Shown here piece by piece: positions 32,810 through 41,206 of a DNA stretch of 64,000 bases. Positions within the stretch are counted from its first letter, which is position 1; every line of letters starts with the position of its first letter. Source of the DNA: Fimenecus sp900545625 (GTDB taxonomy: Bacteria; Bacillota; Clostridia; Oscillospirales; Acutalibacteraceae); the NCBI GenBank assembly GCA_963931525.1, contig OZ007023.1:1364001-1428000 (forward strand). The letters run 5' to 3'. Position numbers and translations under genes: made by a program. The notes under the pieces were generated by a model, which was given only the letters and a program-made list of their open reading frames with translations, did not search any database and had not been told where the DNA came from.

Positions 32810-33550
32810 ATGGACTCCGAAAGAATTTTCAAAACCTGCATTTTCGGCGGATTTAAACGTGAGGATGTTTTACAATACGTCGGGGAGCTGCAGGCGGAGA
32901 TCGCCTCGCTTTCCGAGGAACTGCAAAAAAAATCCGACGAGCTTTCGGCGCTTTCTGCGAAAGTGAACGAGCTCGAAGCTTTGTGCGAAGCGGGCGAGCA
33001 GGCCAAGCAGCAGCTTGCCGTGACAACGGGTGCGCTGGAAACGGCGCAGCAGCAAAACACAGCGCTGCAAGCGGAAAACGAAGACTTGCGCACGCAGCTT
33101 TCGGGGCTGGATGACGAAAAGCGGAAGATGGAGGAAAAGGCACAGGAGCTTCGTGCAACACAGGCGCAGCTCGGCGCAGCGTTTTTGGATGCGCGCAAAT
33201 ATTCCGATGAGATCGTAAACGCTGCGAACCAAAGGGCGAATGAGACGCAGGCGGACGCCGCGCAAAGCATTCGCGAGCAGGCGAGCGAGATCGCGCGCCT
33301 TTCGGCGGATGTGGATTCCATTTCCGCCACGCTTTCCAAATCGGTCGAGGATCTGCATGCGCAGATCTCCGCGCTGTCTGCGAAGCTTTCCAAGGCGGCG
33401 CAGGCGCTTTCTGTCCGCCGCGATGCGGAAAAATTCCTGCCCGACGTGTCCATGCACATTTCCCCGGAAATCAGTGAAGCGCTTTCCGAAACAGAACAGG
33501 AAAAAGGCGAGCAGAATATCTATCGCTTCGGTGCTTCGAAAGAGGGGTAA
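32810..33550 (+). CDS. DivIVA-like coiled-coil protein
   Basis: A 246-residue protein. The N-terminus MDSERIFKTCIFGGFKREDVLQYVGELQ fits the DivIVA/GpsB-type membrane-curvature domain that starts cell-division and polar proteins in Clostridia. A long heptad coiled coil covers residues 25-200 (glutamate-, alanine- and lysine-rich), followed by a short acidic tail. Likely a structural or division-site protein, but DivIVA membership is based only on the N-terminus. The start is ATG at 32810 behind AAGGGGATAGGCAT. The next gene begins three bases after the stop. Confidence 0.7.
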   Translation: MDSERIFKTCIFGGFKREDVLQYVGELQAEIASLSEELQKKSDELSALSAKVNELEALCEAGEQAKQQLAVTTGALETAQQQNTALQAENEDLRTQLSGLDDEKRKMEEKAQELRATQAQLGAAFLDARKYSDEIVNAANQRANETQADAAQSIREQASEIARLSADVDSISATLSKSVEDLHAQISALSAKLSKAAQALSVRRDAEKFLPDVSMHISPEISEALSETEQEKGEQNIYRFGASKEG

Positions 33551-33553
33551 ACG

Positions 33554-34081
33554 TTGCGCGAATATCATATCACCACCGACGAGATCAAAGCATACGCGCC
33601 GCAGCTTGCCGCCGGCGATACCGTGTATTTAAGCGGCACGGTCTATACCTCGCGCGACGCGGCGCATAAGCGTATTGCGGCGCTGCTTGAAAAAGGTGAG
33701 CCGACGCCGTACCCAATCGCGGGCTCGGTCATTTACTATGCGGGTCCTACGCCCACGCCGCCGGGTCTTGCCATCGGCTCGTGCGGGCCGACGACCTCCG
33801 GCAGAATGGACGTCTACACCCCTGCGCTTTTGGATCTCGGGCTTGCCGCGATGGTCGGCAAAGGACCGAGAAGTAAGGCAGTTTGCGATGCGATCGTGCG
33901 CAACGGCGCGGTGTATTTCTGCGCCGTAGGGGGCGCGGGGGCGCTCGCGAGCAAATGCATCACAAGCTGTGAGGTCATTGCGTTTGAAGACCTGGGCTGC
34001 GAGTCCGTCAAAAAACTGACCTTTTCCGACTTTCCGCTGACCGTGGCGATCGACGCGAACGGCGGCAACCTGTTTATCTAA
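33554..34081 (+). CDS. class I fumarate hydratase/tartrate dehydratase beta subunit
   Basis: A 175-residue Fe-S hydro-lyase beta subunit. The family hydrates fumarate to malate (or dehydrates tartrate) as an alpha/beta pair with a [4Fe-4S] cluster bound by alpha. The beta swivelling domain is clear: VYLSGTVYTSRDAAHKRI near residue 24, YAGPTPTPPG near 62, SCGPTTSGRMD near 74, MVGKGPRSKAV near 100 and AVGGAGALASKCI near 123. It starts with TTG at 33554 behind GAGGGG. The alpha subunit is not adjacent, which is unusual because the two are nearly always neighbours. Malic enzyme lies 2.5 kb downstream on the opposite strand, which fits malate metabolism. Confidence 0.88.
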   Translation: MREYHITTDEIKAYAPQLAAGDTVYLSGTVYTSRDAAHKRIAALLEKGEPTPYPIAGSVIYYAGPTPTPPGLAIGSCGPTTSGRMDVYTPALLDLGLAAMVGKGPRSKAVCDAIVRNGAVYFCAVGGAGALASKCITSCEVIAFEDLGCESVKKLTFSDFPLTVAIDANGGNLFI

Positions 34082-34099
34082 ACGCCTTTGGAGATTTTT

Positions 34100-36490
34100 A
34101 TGGATTACAACGCATTTTTACAGCTGCGCCGCGAGATCATCGAAAACGAATTCCGGCGCATGAACGATATGCAGAAAAAAGCGGTCTTTCAGGTGAATGG
34201 GCCGCTTTTAATTCTGGCAGGCGCGGGCAGCGGCAAAACGACGGTGCTCGTCAACCGCATCGCAAACCTGATCCGGTTCGGCGATGCTTACAATTCCGAT
34301 TTTGCACAGCGCACCCCTGACGAGCACGATATGGAGCTGATGCGCCGTTATCTGGACGGCGACCACACGGTGTACCCGCAAATCGCGGACGTCCTTTCCG
34401 TGGATGCGCCGAAGCCGTGGCAGATTTTGGCGATCACCTTTACCAACAAGGCAGCAAACGAGCTGAAAGAGCGCTTGGCAGTGATGCTCGGCGAGGATTC
34501 CGTGGACCTTTGGGCGAGCACATTCCATTCTGCCTGTGTGCGCATTTTGCGCCGCAATGCGGACAAGCTCGGCTTTACCAACCGCTTCACGATCTACGAT
34601 ACCGATGACAGCCGCCGCGTGATGAAGGAATGTCAGCGGTTATTGGATATTGAAGACCGGTTCCTGCCGCACAAAATGATCCTTTCCGAAATCAGCCGTG
34701 CGAAAGATGCGCTCGTCACGCCCGAGGAATTTCTGAAATCGGCGGGGGAGGATGTCAGGCTTCGCAAGATCGGCGAATGCTACGCAAAATACCAGCAGCT
34801 TCTTAAAAACGCCGACGCGATGGATTTTGACGATCTGATCTTCCACACCGTCCGCCTTTTGGAGGAAAACGAGGATGTTGCCGAGCACTACAGAAGGCAG
34901 TTCCGCTATGTGATGGTGGATGAGTATCAGGATACCAACCATGCACAGTACCGCCTGACGGGGCTTCTGGCGGACGGCTACCGCAACATCTGCGTGGTCG
35001 GCGACGATGACCAGAGCATTTACCGCTTCCGCGGCGCGACGATCGAGAATATCTTGAGCTTTGAAACACGTTACCCGGACGCGGCTGTCATCCGTTTGGA
35101 ACAGAATTACCGTTCTACGCAGAATATTCTGGACGCCGCCAACGCCGTGATCGCAAACAACAGCCAGCGCAAGGGCAAGAACCTCTGGACGGCGAACGGC
35201 GCGGGCGAAAAGATCACGCTCGAAACGACGGAGGACGAAACGGCAGAAGCGGCGTTTATCGCTGAAAAGATCACGGATTCCGTCGCGAGCGGGCGGCGTT
35301 TCGCCGACCACGCGGTGCTTTATCGCATGAATGCGATGTCGGGTCCCATCGAGCGTGCGCTCGTCAAAAACGCCATTCCCTACCGCATCATCGGCGGGCA
35401 TAAATTCTATGACCGCATGGAGATCCGTGATGCGCTGGCATACCTGTCCGTTGTCAACAATCCGTCGGACCGCGTGCGTTTGCAGCGCATCATCAATGTC
35501 CCAAAGCGCGGCATCGGCGACACCACCGTGCAGCGCGCTAACGAGATCGCCGACCTGCTTGGCGTGCCGCTGTTCGAGGTCTTTAAGACTGCCGATGAAT
35601 ACGACGTCCTGAAGCGCGCGGCGGGCAAGCTCAAGGATTTTGCCGCAATGATGGAGCGCCTGTCTGCGCTTGCACAGGAAGCACAGCCTGCGGAGGTCTT
35701 GAGCCGCGTGCTGGAGGAGACAGCGTATGTCGAAAGTTTGCGCACAGAGCCCGAAAAATTCGATGACCGCGTGCAGAACTTAAACGAGCTTTCCGCAACG
35801 CTTGTGCGCTTTACCGAGGAAAACCCCGAGGGCACGCTGGGCGACTACCTCGAAGAAGTTGCACTTCTTACGGATATCGACAACTACAATGCGGATTCCG
35901 ACACGGTTGTTCTGATGACCCTGCACGCCGCGAAGGGCTTGGAATTCCCCGTTGTGTTTATCCCGGGACTTGAAGAGGGTGTGTTCCCCGGGCAGCAGAG
36001 CATGTATGTGGATTCCGAGGTCGAGGAGGAACGCCGTCTTGCCTACGTCGGCATTACGCGCGCGAAAGAGCGGCTCTATTTGACCCATGCGAAATCCCGT
36101 ATGATCTATGGTTCCACAAACTACTACCGTCCGTCGCGCTTCGTGGCCGAGATCCCCGAAAAGCTGTTGGAGATCCACCGCCAGACCGGCTTCCGCGAAC
36201 GCGCGGGGCTCACGGGAGGCAGCAGCTTTTCGTTCGGGAAAGCGTCTTTGCCGCATACGCAAAACACGGTGTCGGTCAACCGCGGCTTTTCAAAGCCTGC
36301 CGTGACCGCCGGCAATAGTGCACCGCTGCCGGAGCTCAAACCCGGCGACACGGTGGAGCATAAGGCGTTCGGCACCGGCGTGGTCGCAAGCTGTCGCCCC
36401 ATGGGCAACGACGTGCTTTTGGAGATCGCGTTCCAAAAGGTCGGCACGAAAAAGCTCATGGCGCGCATGGCGAATTTGAAAAAGGTTTGA
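34100..36490 (+). CDS. pcrA: UvrD/PcrA-type ATP-dependent 3'-5' DNA helicase
   Basis: A 796-residue SF1A helicase. Motifs in order: Q motif MNDMQKKAVFQV, Walker A GAGSGKTT at about 41-48, Ia LAITFTNKAANELKERL, II VDEYQDTN near 275, III GDDDQSIYRFRGA, IV LEQNYRSTQNIL, V TLHAAKGLEFPVVF near 615, VI YVGITRAKERLYL. A C-terminal region with GDTVEHKAFGTGVV is the PcrA RNA-polymerase-interaction (Tudor-like) domain. PcrA works in repair and in clearing transcription complexes. I use the ATG at 34100 behind GGAGATTTTT; a TTG at 34088 is in frame. A bidirectional terminator follows. Confidence 0.96.
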   Translation: MDYNAFLQLRREIIENEFRRMNDMQKKAVFQVNGPLLILAGAGSGKTTVLVNRIANLIRFGDAYNSDFAQRTPDEHDMELMRRYLDGDHTVYPQIADVLSVDAPKPWQILAITFTNKAANELKERLAVMLGEDSVDLWASTFHSACVRILRRNADKLGFTNRFTIYDTDDSRRVMKECQRLLDIEDRFLPHKMILSEISRAKDALVTPEEFLKSAGEDVRLRKIGECYAKYQQLLKNADAMDFDDLIFHTVRLLEENEDVAEHYRRQFRYVMVDEYQDTNHAQYRLTGLLADGYRNICVVGDDDQSIYRFRGATIENILSFETRYPDAAVIRLEQNYRSTQNILDAANAVIANNSQRKGKNLWTANGAGEKITLETTEDETAEAAFIAEKITDSVASGRRFADHAVLYRMNAMSGPIERALVKNAIPYRIIGGHKFYDRMEIRDALAYLSVVNNPSDRVRLQRIINVPKRGIGDTTVQRANEIADLLGVPLFEVFKTADEYDVLKRAAGKLKDFAAMMERLSALAQEAQPAEVLSRVLEETAYVESLRTEPEKFDDRVQNLNELSATLVRFTEENPEGTLGDYLEEVALLTDIDNYNADSDTVVLMTLHAAKGLEFPVVFIPGLEEGVFPGQQSMYVDSEVEEERRLAYVGITRAKERLYLTHAKSRMIYGSTNYYRPSRFVAEIPEKLLEIHRQTGFRERAGLTGGSSFSFGKASLPHTQNTVSVNRGFSKPAVTAGNSAPLPELKPGDTVEHKAFGTGVVASCRPMGNDVLLEIAFQKVGTKKLMARMANLKKV

Positions 36491-36493
36491 TCG

Positions 36494-36532
36494 AAAAAGG
36501 ACTCCGTTCGCATTGCAAACGGAGTCCTTTTT
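36494..36532. terminator. bidirectional intrinsic terminator between pcrA and malic enzyme
   Basis: The arms aaaaaggactccgtt and aacggagtccttttt form a 15-bp stem. Both strands end in T-runs, which suits two convergent genes. Confidence 0.95.
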
Positions 36533-36550
36533 ATATCCATTTTTATGCGC

Positions 36551-37723
36551 TCAGATTCTCGCCGCACCGCTTTCGCGCGCCGCTTTTGCCACGGCTTCGG
36601 CGACGGTTTTCCCGACGCGCTCGTCAAACGCCTTCGGCAAAATATAATCGGCGCTCAGCTCCTCGTCGAAAACGAGCGACGCGATCGCCTGCGCGGCGGC
36701 GACCTTCATCTCCTCGTTGATGTCCCGTGCGCGGCAGTCGAGCGTCCCGCGGAAAATGCCGGGGAACGCCAGCACGTTGTTGATCTGGTTCGGAAAGTCG
36801 CTTCTGCCCGTGCCGACCACCGCCGCGCCCGCCGCTTTCGCGAGGTCGGGCATGATCTCGGGCACGGGGTTCGCCATCGGCAGTACCACAGCGCCCGCGT
36901 TCATCGAGCGTACCATGTCTTCTGTCACAATGCCCGGTGCGGAAACGCCGATGAAAATGTCCGCGCCAACCATCGCGTCTCGGAGCGTTCCGGTTTTCTT
37001 TTGGCGGTTCGTTATGCGCGCCATTTCTGCCTGCGCGGGATTCAGACGTTCGTCGCCCTCGCAGACGATGCCTTTGGAATTGCAAAGCAGGACTTCGCCG
37101 ACGCCCTGCTTCATCAAAAGCTTCGCAATGGCGATGCCCGCAGCCCCTGCGCCGCTGAACACGGCGGTGCAGTCCTCCAAACGTTTGCCGACCACGCGCA
37201 GCGCGTTGAGCACCGCCGCGAGCACGACCACCGCCGTACCGTGCTGGTCGTCGTGGAAGATCGGAATGTCGGTCTTTTCCTTGAGCTTTCGTTCGATCTC
37301 AAAGCAGCGCGGCGCGGCGATGTCCTCCAAATTCACCCCGCCGAACGAACCCGCAAGCAGGGCGATGCAGTTGACGATCTCGTCCACATCCTTCGAGCGC
37401 ACGCAAAGCGGGATCGCGTCCACGCCGCCGAATTCCTTGAAGAGTACGCATTTGCCCTCCATCACAGGCATGCCTGCTTCGGGACCGATGTCCCCGAGCC
37501 CCAAAACGGCGGTGCCGTCCGTCACGACCGCTACCGTGTTCCAGCGGCGCGTAAGCTCGTAGGATTTGGAAACGTCCTTTTGAATTTCCAAACACGGCTG
37601 CGCAACACCCGGCGTGTAGGCGAGCGAAAGCGCATCTTTATTGTCCACCTTGGCGCGGGCGGTCACTTCGATCTTGCCCTTCCATTGGTAGTGCAGCTTT
37701 AACGATTCGGTTTTGTAGTCCAT
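36551..37723 (-). CDS. malic enzyme (NAD(P)-dependent malate dehydrogenase, decarboxylating)
   Basis: A 390-residue bacterial malic enzyme converting malate to pyruvate, CO2 and NAD(P)H. The N-terminal domain carries SLAYTPGVAQPCLEI near residue 31, VAVVTDGTAVLGLGDIGPEAGMPVMEGK near 67 (given as a pattern) and FHDDQHGTAVV near 156. The NAD-binding domain begins VFSGAGAAGIAIAKLLM near 190. Residues resembling the catalytic Tyr and Lys are present in the first two blocks. The length is typical of the short prokaryotic form. It starts at ATG 37723 behind AAGGAAAGAAACAGC. Glycerol kinase ends 24 bp upstream on the same strand, suggesting co-transcription. Confidence 0.95.
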   Translation of the reverse strand: MDYKTESLKLHYQWKGKIEVTARAKVDNKDALSLAYTPGVAQPCLEIQKDVSKSYELTRRWNTVAVVTDGTAVLGLGDIGPEAGMPVMEGKCVLFKEFGGVDAIPLCVRSKDVDEIVNCIALLAGSFGGVNLEDIAAPRCFEIERKLKEKTDIPIFHDDQHGTAVVVLAAVLNALRVVGKRLEDCTAVFSGAGAAGIAIAKLLMKQGVGEVLLCNSKGIVCEGDERLNPAQAEMARITNRQKKTGTLRDAMVGADIFIGVSAPGIVTEDMVRSMNAGAVVLPMANPVPEIMPDLAKAAGAAVVGTGRSDFPNQINNVLAFPGIFRGTLDCRARDINEEMKVAAAQAIASLVFDEELSADYILPKAFDERVGKTVAEAVAKAARESGAARI

Positions 37724-37747
37724 GCTGTTTCTTTCCTTTGCTTGAAT

Positions 37748-39262
37748 TTAGTGCTCGATCCAGTCGCGCGAGCGTTCCACCGCGCGCAGCCAGCCTTTAT
37801 ACAGGCGGTCGCGCTCCTCCAAGATCATCTTCGGCTCAAAGATGCGGTCCACCTTACGGATCTTTTCAATTTCCGCCTTGCTTTCCCAAAAGCCGACCGC
37901 AAGCCCCGCCAAGTACGCGGCGCCAAGCGCCGTCGTCTCGACCACAACGGGGCGGTTGACCTTGGTGCGGATGAGGTTCGCTTGGATCTGCATCATGATG
38001 TTGCTGACAGAAGCGCCGCCGTCCACGCGAAGCTCCGAAAGCGCAATGCCCGAATCCGCTTTCATCGCTTCCAGCAGATCCGTCATCTGGTAGGCGATCG
38101 CCTCGAGCACCGCGCGCGCGATATGCTCGCATTTGACGCCGCGCGTGAGCCCCACGATCGTCCCGCGCGCATACATATCCCAGTACGGTGCGCCGAGCCC
38201 CGTAAAGGCGGGGACGAAGTAGATGCCGTTGGCGTCCTCCACGCTTTCGGCAAGCTCGTCGCAGCGGTGTGCCGTGTCAATGAGGCGCAGGTCGTCGCGC
38301 AGCCACTTGATGACCGAACCCGCGTTGAACGCCGAACCCTCGATCGCGTATTCCACTTCGTCGCCGATGCCCCATGCCACGCCTGTAACCAGGTTGTTTT
38401 TGGAGTCGACGCGCTCTTTCCCTGTGTTCATCAGTAAGAAGCAGCCCGTACCGTACGTGTTCTTCGCCTGGCCCGCTTCAAAGCAGCCCTGCCCGAACAG
38501 CGCGGCGGGCTGGTCGCCGATCGCCCCGGCAATGGGTACGCCGACAATGTCCTCAAAGCCTAAAAGCCCGGGCGCGACCTCGCCGTAAACGGCGCTGGAG
38601 GGGACGGGCTTGGGCAGGATGCTCATCGGGATGTCCAGCGCTTCACACAGGTGTTCGTCCCAGCAAAGCTTATCCACGTCGAACAGCATTGTGCGCGAGG
38701 CATTGGAATAGTCCGTAATATGTACCTTGCCGCCCGTCAGGTTCCAAATGAGCCACGTTTCCACCGTACCGAACAAAAGCTGCCCCGCGTCGGCAAGGAT
38801 GCGCGCGCCGGGTACATTGTCGAGAATCCATTTGATCTTGGTCGCGGAAAAGTACGCGTCCACCACAAGCCCCGTGTGTGCCTTGATGTAAGCGGTCAGC
38901 TCCTTATCCTTTTTGATCTCCTCGCACATATCGGCAGTACGGCGGCACTGCCAGACGATGGCATTGTAAACAGGCTTGCCCGTGCCTTTGTCCCACAAAA
39001 TCGTGGTTTCCCGCTGGTTGGTGATGCCGATGGAGGCAATATCCGAGGTGAAGATGCGGTTTGCGGTGATGACCTCGGTGACCGCCTGAAACTGCGAATA
39101 AAGGATCTCCATCGCGTTGTGTTCCACCCAGCCGGGCTGCGGATAGATCTGGTTGAACTCGTGCTGCGCTTTCGCTACGATGTTGCCGCGATGATCGAAA
39201 AGGATCGCGCGGGAGCTGGTCGTACCCTGATCGAGCGCGAGCACATATTTTGCCTTGGACAA
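37748..39262 (-). CDS. glpK: glycerol kinase
   Basis: A 504-residue FGGY-family kinase phosphorylating glycerol to glycerol-3-phosphate. N-terminal ALDQGTTSSRAILFD near residue 10, WKDKGTGKPVYNAIVWQ-type segment near 80, the signature with LLFGTVETWLIWNLTGGKVHITDYSNASRT (pattern) and the C-terminal GLAVGFWES are characteristic. A HPr-phosphorylation-type histidine loop is plausible but not assessed. I start at TTG 39262, six bases after GAGGTG; this gives MSKAKYVLALDQG, the canonical N-terminus. No glpF or glpD is adjacent. Confidence 0.95.
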   Translation of the reverse strand: MSKAKYVLALDQGTTSSRAILFDHRGNIVAKAQHEFNQIYPQPGWVEHNAMEILYSQFQAVTEVITANRIFTSDIASIGITNQRETTILWDKGTGKPVYNAIVWQCRRTADMCEEIKKDKELTAYIKAHTGLVVDAYFSATKIKWILDNVPGARILADAGQLLFGTVETWLIWNLTGGKVHITDYSNASRTMLFDVDKLCWDEHLCEALDIPMSILPKPVPSSAVYGEVAPGLLGFEDIVGVPIAGAIGDQPAALFGQGCFEAGQAKNTYGTGCFLLMNTGKERVDSKNNLVTGVAWGIGDEVEYAIEGSAFNAGSVIKWLRDDLRLIDTAHRCDELAESVEDANGIYFVPAFTGLGAPYWDMYARGTIVGLTRGVKCEHIARAVLEAIAYQMTDLLEAMKADSGIALSELRVDGGASVSNIMMQIQANLIRTKVNRPVVVETTALGAAYLAGLAVGFWESKAEIEKIRKVDRIFEPKMILEERDRLYKGWLRAVERSRDWIEH

Positions 39263-39299
39263 AACAAACACCTCGTTTTCCCGTTGAAAATGCAGTAGC

Positions 39300-40865
39300 T
39301 TATTTGCCGTCGTTTTTGTGCGCGCGTTCCACACGCGCGTCATCTATGAGGTTATGAAGGCCCTGCCAGTGCAGCACACGGCGGTTGAACCACAGGGACT
39401 GCGCCGCACCGCGCAGCTTGCCCGGCAGAGCTTGCTTAAGCGTTGCGTAATGCACATGGTAGACATTGAGCAAATCAAAGTATTCCGGCAAGCCCGCTTC
39501 AAACCGTTCGTAGCTTCGATCCTCCGGCGCGGACCAGGCAGCTTCCGCGATCGCGCCGAGCCGCGGGAAGGTGCGGTGATCCGCTGTTTTTTGATCGGGG
39601 ACATACTCCGTCCAAAGCGGCGCTTCTACCCCAAGAATGTTTTCCGAAATGCCCGGTTCATATTCGTATGCACGCTTTAGATCGACCCAACCATAGGGGA
39701 AGTCCAAATAATAGGGGAAGGCGGAGGAATTGATCATCTTTCGCCCGGCTTCAAGCTCGCGGCGAACGATCCCGTTTTCCTCATTTGCGCCGCACATCTG
39801 CCAAATGATGTCGCGATCCAGGCGCTCGGTGCTTTCCACACCGTCATAATTCCACATGATCGGCGTAAATCCGTGCTCCTTCGCATAGCGCGCTACGCGG
39901 CTCATGAAATACTGCTGTAACTGTTCTTCGTTTTGAAGCCCCTTTGTGCGGATCACGTCTTGGCAATGCGGACAACGCTTCCAGCGCATCTTGATCGCCT
40001 CGTCACCGCCGAGGTGGATGTATTTGTCGGGGAACAGCTCAAAAAGCTCATTTAGCACATCAAATACAAAGCGGTACGTAGACTCTTTTCCTGCACAAAG
40101 GATATCGTGTTTTACGCCCCAATGTGTGGCAACCTTGAGCTTGCGCGAAAAGCACGAAAGCTCGGGGTAGCAGGCAATGGCAGCGACGCAGTGCCCGGGG
40201 ATGTCGAATTCGGGGATGACCTTTATAAAACGGCGGTGGCAGTAGTCCACGATCTCGCGCACGTCCTCTTTCGTGTAAAAGCCGCTTTCAGGCTTTAGAC
40301 CGAAATTCGTATGACTGCGGCGTGAACCGATTTCCGTAAGCAACGGATATTTGTCGATCTGCACACGCCAGCCCTGATCCTCCGTCAAATGCCAGTGGAA
40401 GCGGTTGAGCTTGTGCAGCGCCATCAGATCGATGATGCGCTTGATCTCTTTGACGCTCTGGAAATATCTGCCGGAATCCAGCATAAACCCGCGGTAAGCA
40501 AAACGGGGCTTATCATCAATATAGAGGTCGGGCACAACGCCGTTTCCCTGCAAAAGCAGCTGCTTTAAGGTCTGAAGCCCGTAAAACAACCCGTTTTCAG
40601 CACGCGCATAAATGTAAATGCACCCGTCGCGCGAGACGAGCCGATACCCCTCATCGCAGTCCGGCTCGTCCGTCAGCTCCAAGCGGATGGTGTTTTCGGT
40701 GGCTTCGGGATCGCGGTGGATGCGGATGTCGAATTGCTTTTTTACAAAATTGCGGAATTCATCGATAAACGCCGCTTTGGTAATGGTTGTGTCCTCATCC
40801 AGCGTAAAGCGCGTCTTGCCGCCGGTGATGATCATCTCGTTCGGCTGCGGAACAATATTGAACAT
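39300..40865 (-). CDS. GH20 beta-N-acetylhexosaminidase
   Basis: A 521-residue glycoside hydrolase family 20 enzyme that removes terminal GlcNAc or GalNAc. The N-terminal GH20b domain is followed by the barrel start PRFAYRGFMLDSGRYFQSV near residue 120, HKLNRFHWHLTEDQGWR near 151, PEFDIPGH near 218 and the catalytic Asp-Glu pair in HLGGDEA, Asp288-Glu289. No signal peptide is seen, so it is cytoplasmic or acts on imported oligosaccharides such as mucin or milk glycans. It starts at ATG 40865 behind GGGGGGATGTT. About 37 bp separate it from glpK downstream. Confidence 0.94.
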   Translation of the reverse strand: MFNIVPQPNEMIITGGKTRFTLDEDTTITKAAFIDEFRNFVKKQFDIRIHRDPEATENTIRLELTDEPDCDEGYRLVSRDGCIYIYARAENGLFYGLQTLKQLLLQGNGVVPDLYIDDKPRFAYRGFMLDSGRYFQSVKEIKRIIDLMALHKLNRFHWHLTEDQGWRVQIDKYPLLTEIGSRRSHTNFGLKPESGFYTKEDVREIVDYCHRRFIKVIPEFDIPGHCVAAIACYPELSCFSRKLKVATHWGVKHDILCAGKESTYRFVFDVLNELFELFPDKYIHLGGDEAIKMRWKRCPHCQDVIRTKGLQNEEQLQQYFMSRVARYAKEHGFTPIMWNYDGVESTERLDRDIIWQMCGANEENGIVRRELEAGRKMINSSAFPYYLDFPYGWVDLKRAYEYEPGISENILGVEAPLWTEYVPDQKTADHRTFPRLGAIAEAAWSAPEDRSYERFEAGLPEYFDLLNVYHVHYATLKQALPGKLRGAAQSLWFNRRVLHWQGLHNLIDDARVERAHKNDGK

Positions 40866-41000
40866 AACATCCCCCCAAAAGCGGAATTTTTGTGACGTCT
40901 GTAAGAATTTCTTTTATTATAGCAAACCCTGCATAAAATAACAACAGAAAAAACACAATCCCTGTATAAATTCACAAAGGAAAAACCTTTGCAATACCTC

Positions 41001-41029
41001 TTGCTTTTCGAGGGGTTTCATAGTATAAT
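41001..41029 (+). promoter_or_regulatory. sigma-A promoter of the SRP RNA-dnaX block
   Basis: TTGCTT at 41001-41006, 17 bp, TATAAT at 41024-41029; the expected start is near 41036. Confidence 0.75.
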
Positions 41030-41051
41030 AAGTCTACCTTAATTGGGTCGT

Positions 41052-41156
41052 GTGCCGTGTGGGTCCTGTGCGACAGCGCTCCGTGAACCATGTCAGGCGG
41101 GGAACCGAGCAGCATTAAGCGGTCAGCCTGTGCGCCGCAGATCGCCTGCACGGTGC
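41052..41156 (+). ncRNA. ffs: SRP RNA, small bacterial type (4.5S-like)
   Basis: A hairpin RNA of about 105 nt with gtgccgtgtggg at the 5' end pairing to cctgcacggtgc at the 3' end. The apical S-domain carries gtcaggc..ggaa..gcagca, which binds Ffh and directs membrane-protein targeting. The lack of an Alu domain matches many Clostridia. Position directly upstream of dnaX is a common Firmicute arrangement. Confidence 0.93.
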
Positions 41157-41206
41157 ATGACCGAGTTAAGGTATTTTTATGTTTTTCTTTTTTTAGGAGG
41201 TACGCT

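Noticed and set aside
36545..37702. 385-codon open frame opposite malic enzyme
   Set aside because: Malic enzyme is full length with all motifs on the minus strand; no initiation signal is present here.
41043..41206. In-frame upstream extensions of dnaX
   Set aside because: They would translate the SRP RNA; the GTG at 41207 has a strong SD and gives the canonical DnaX N-terminus.
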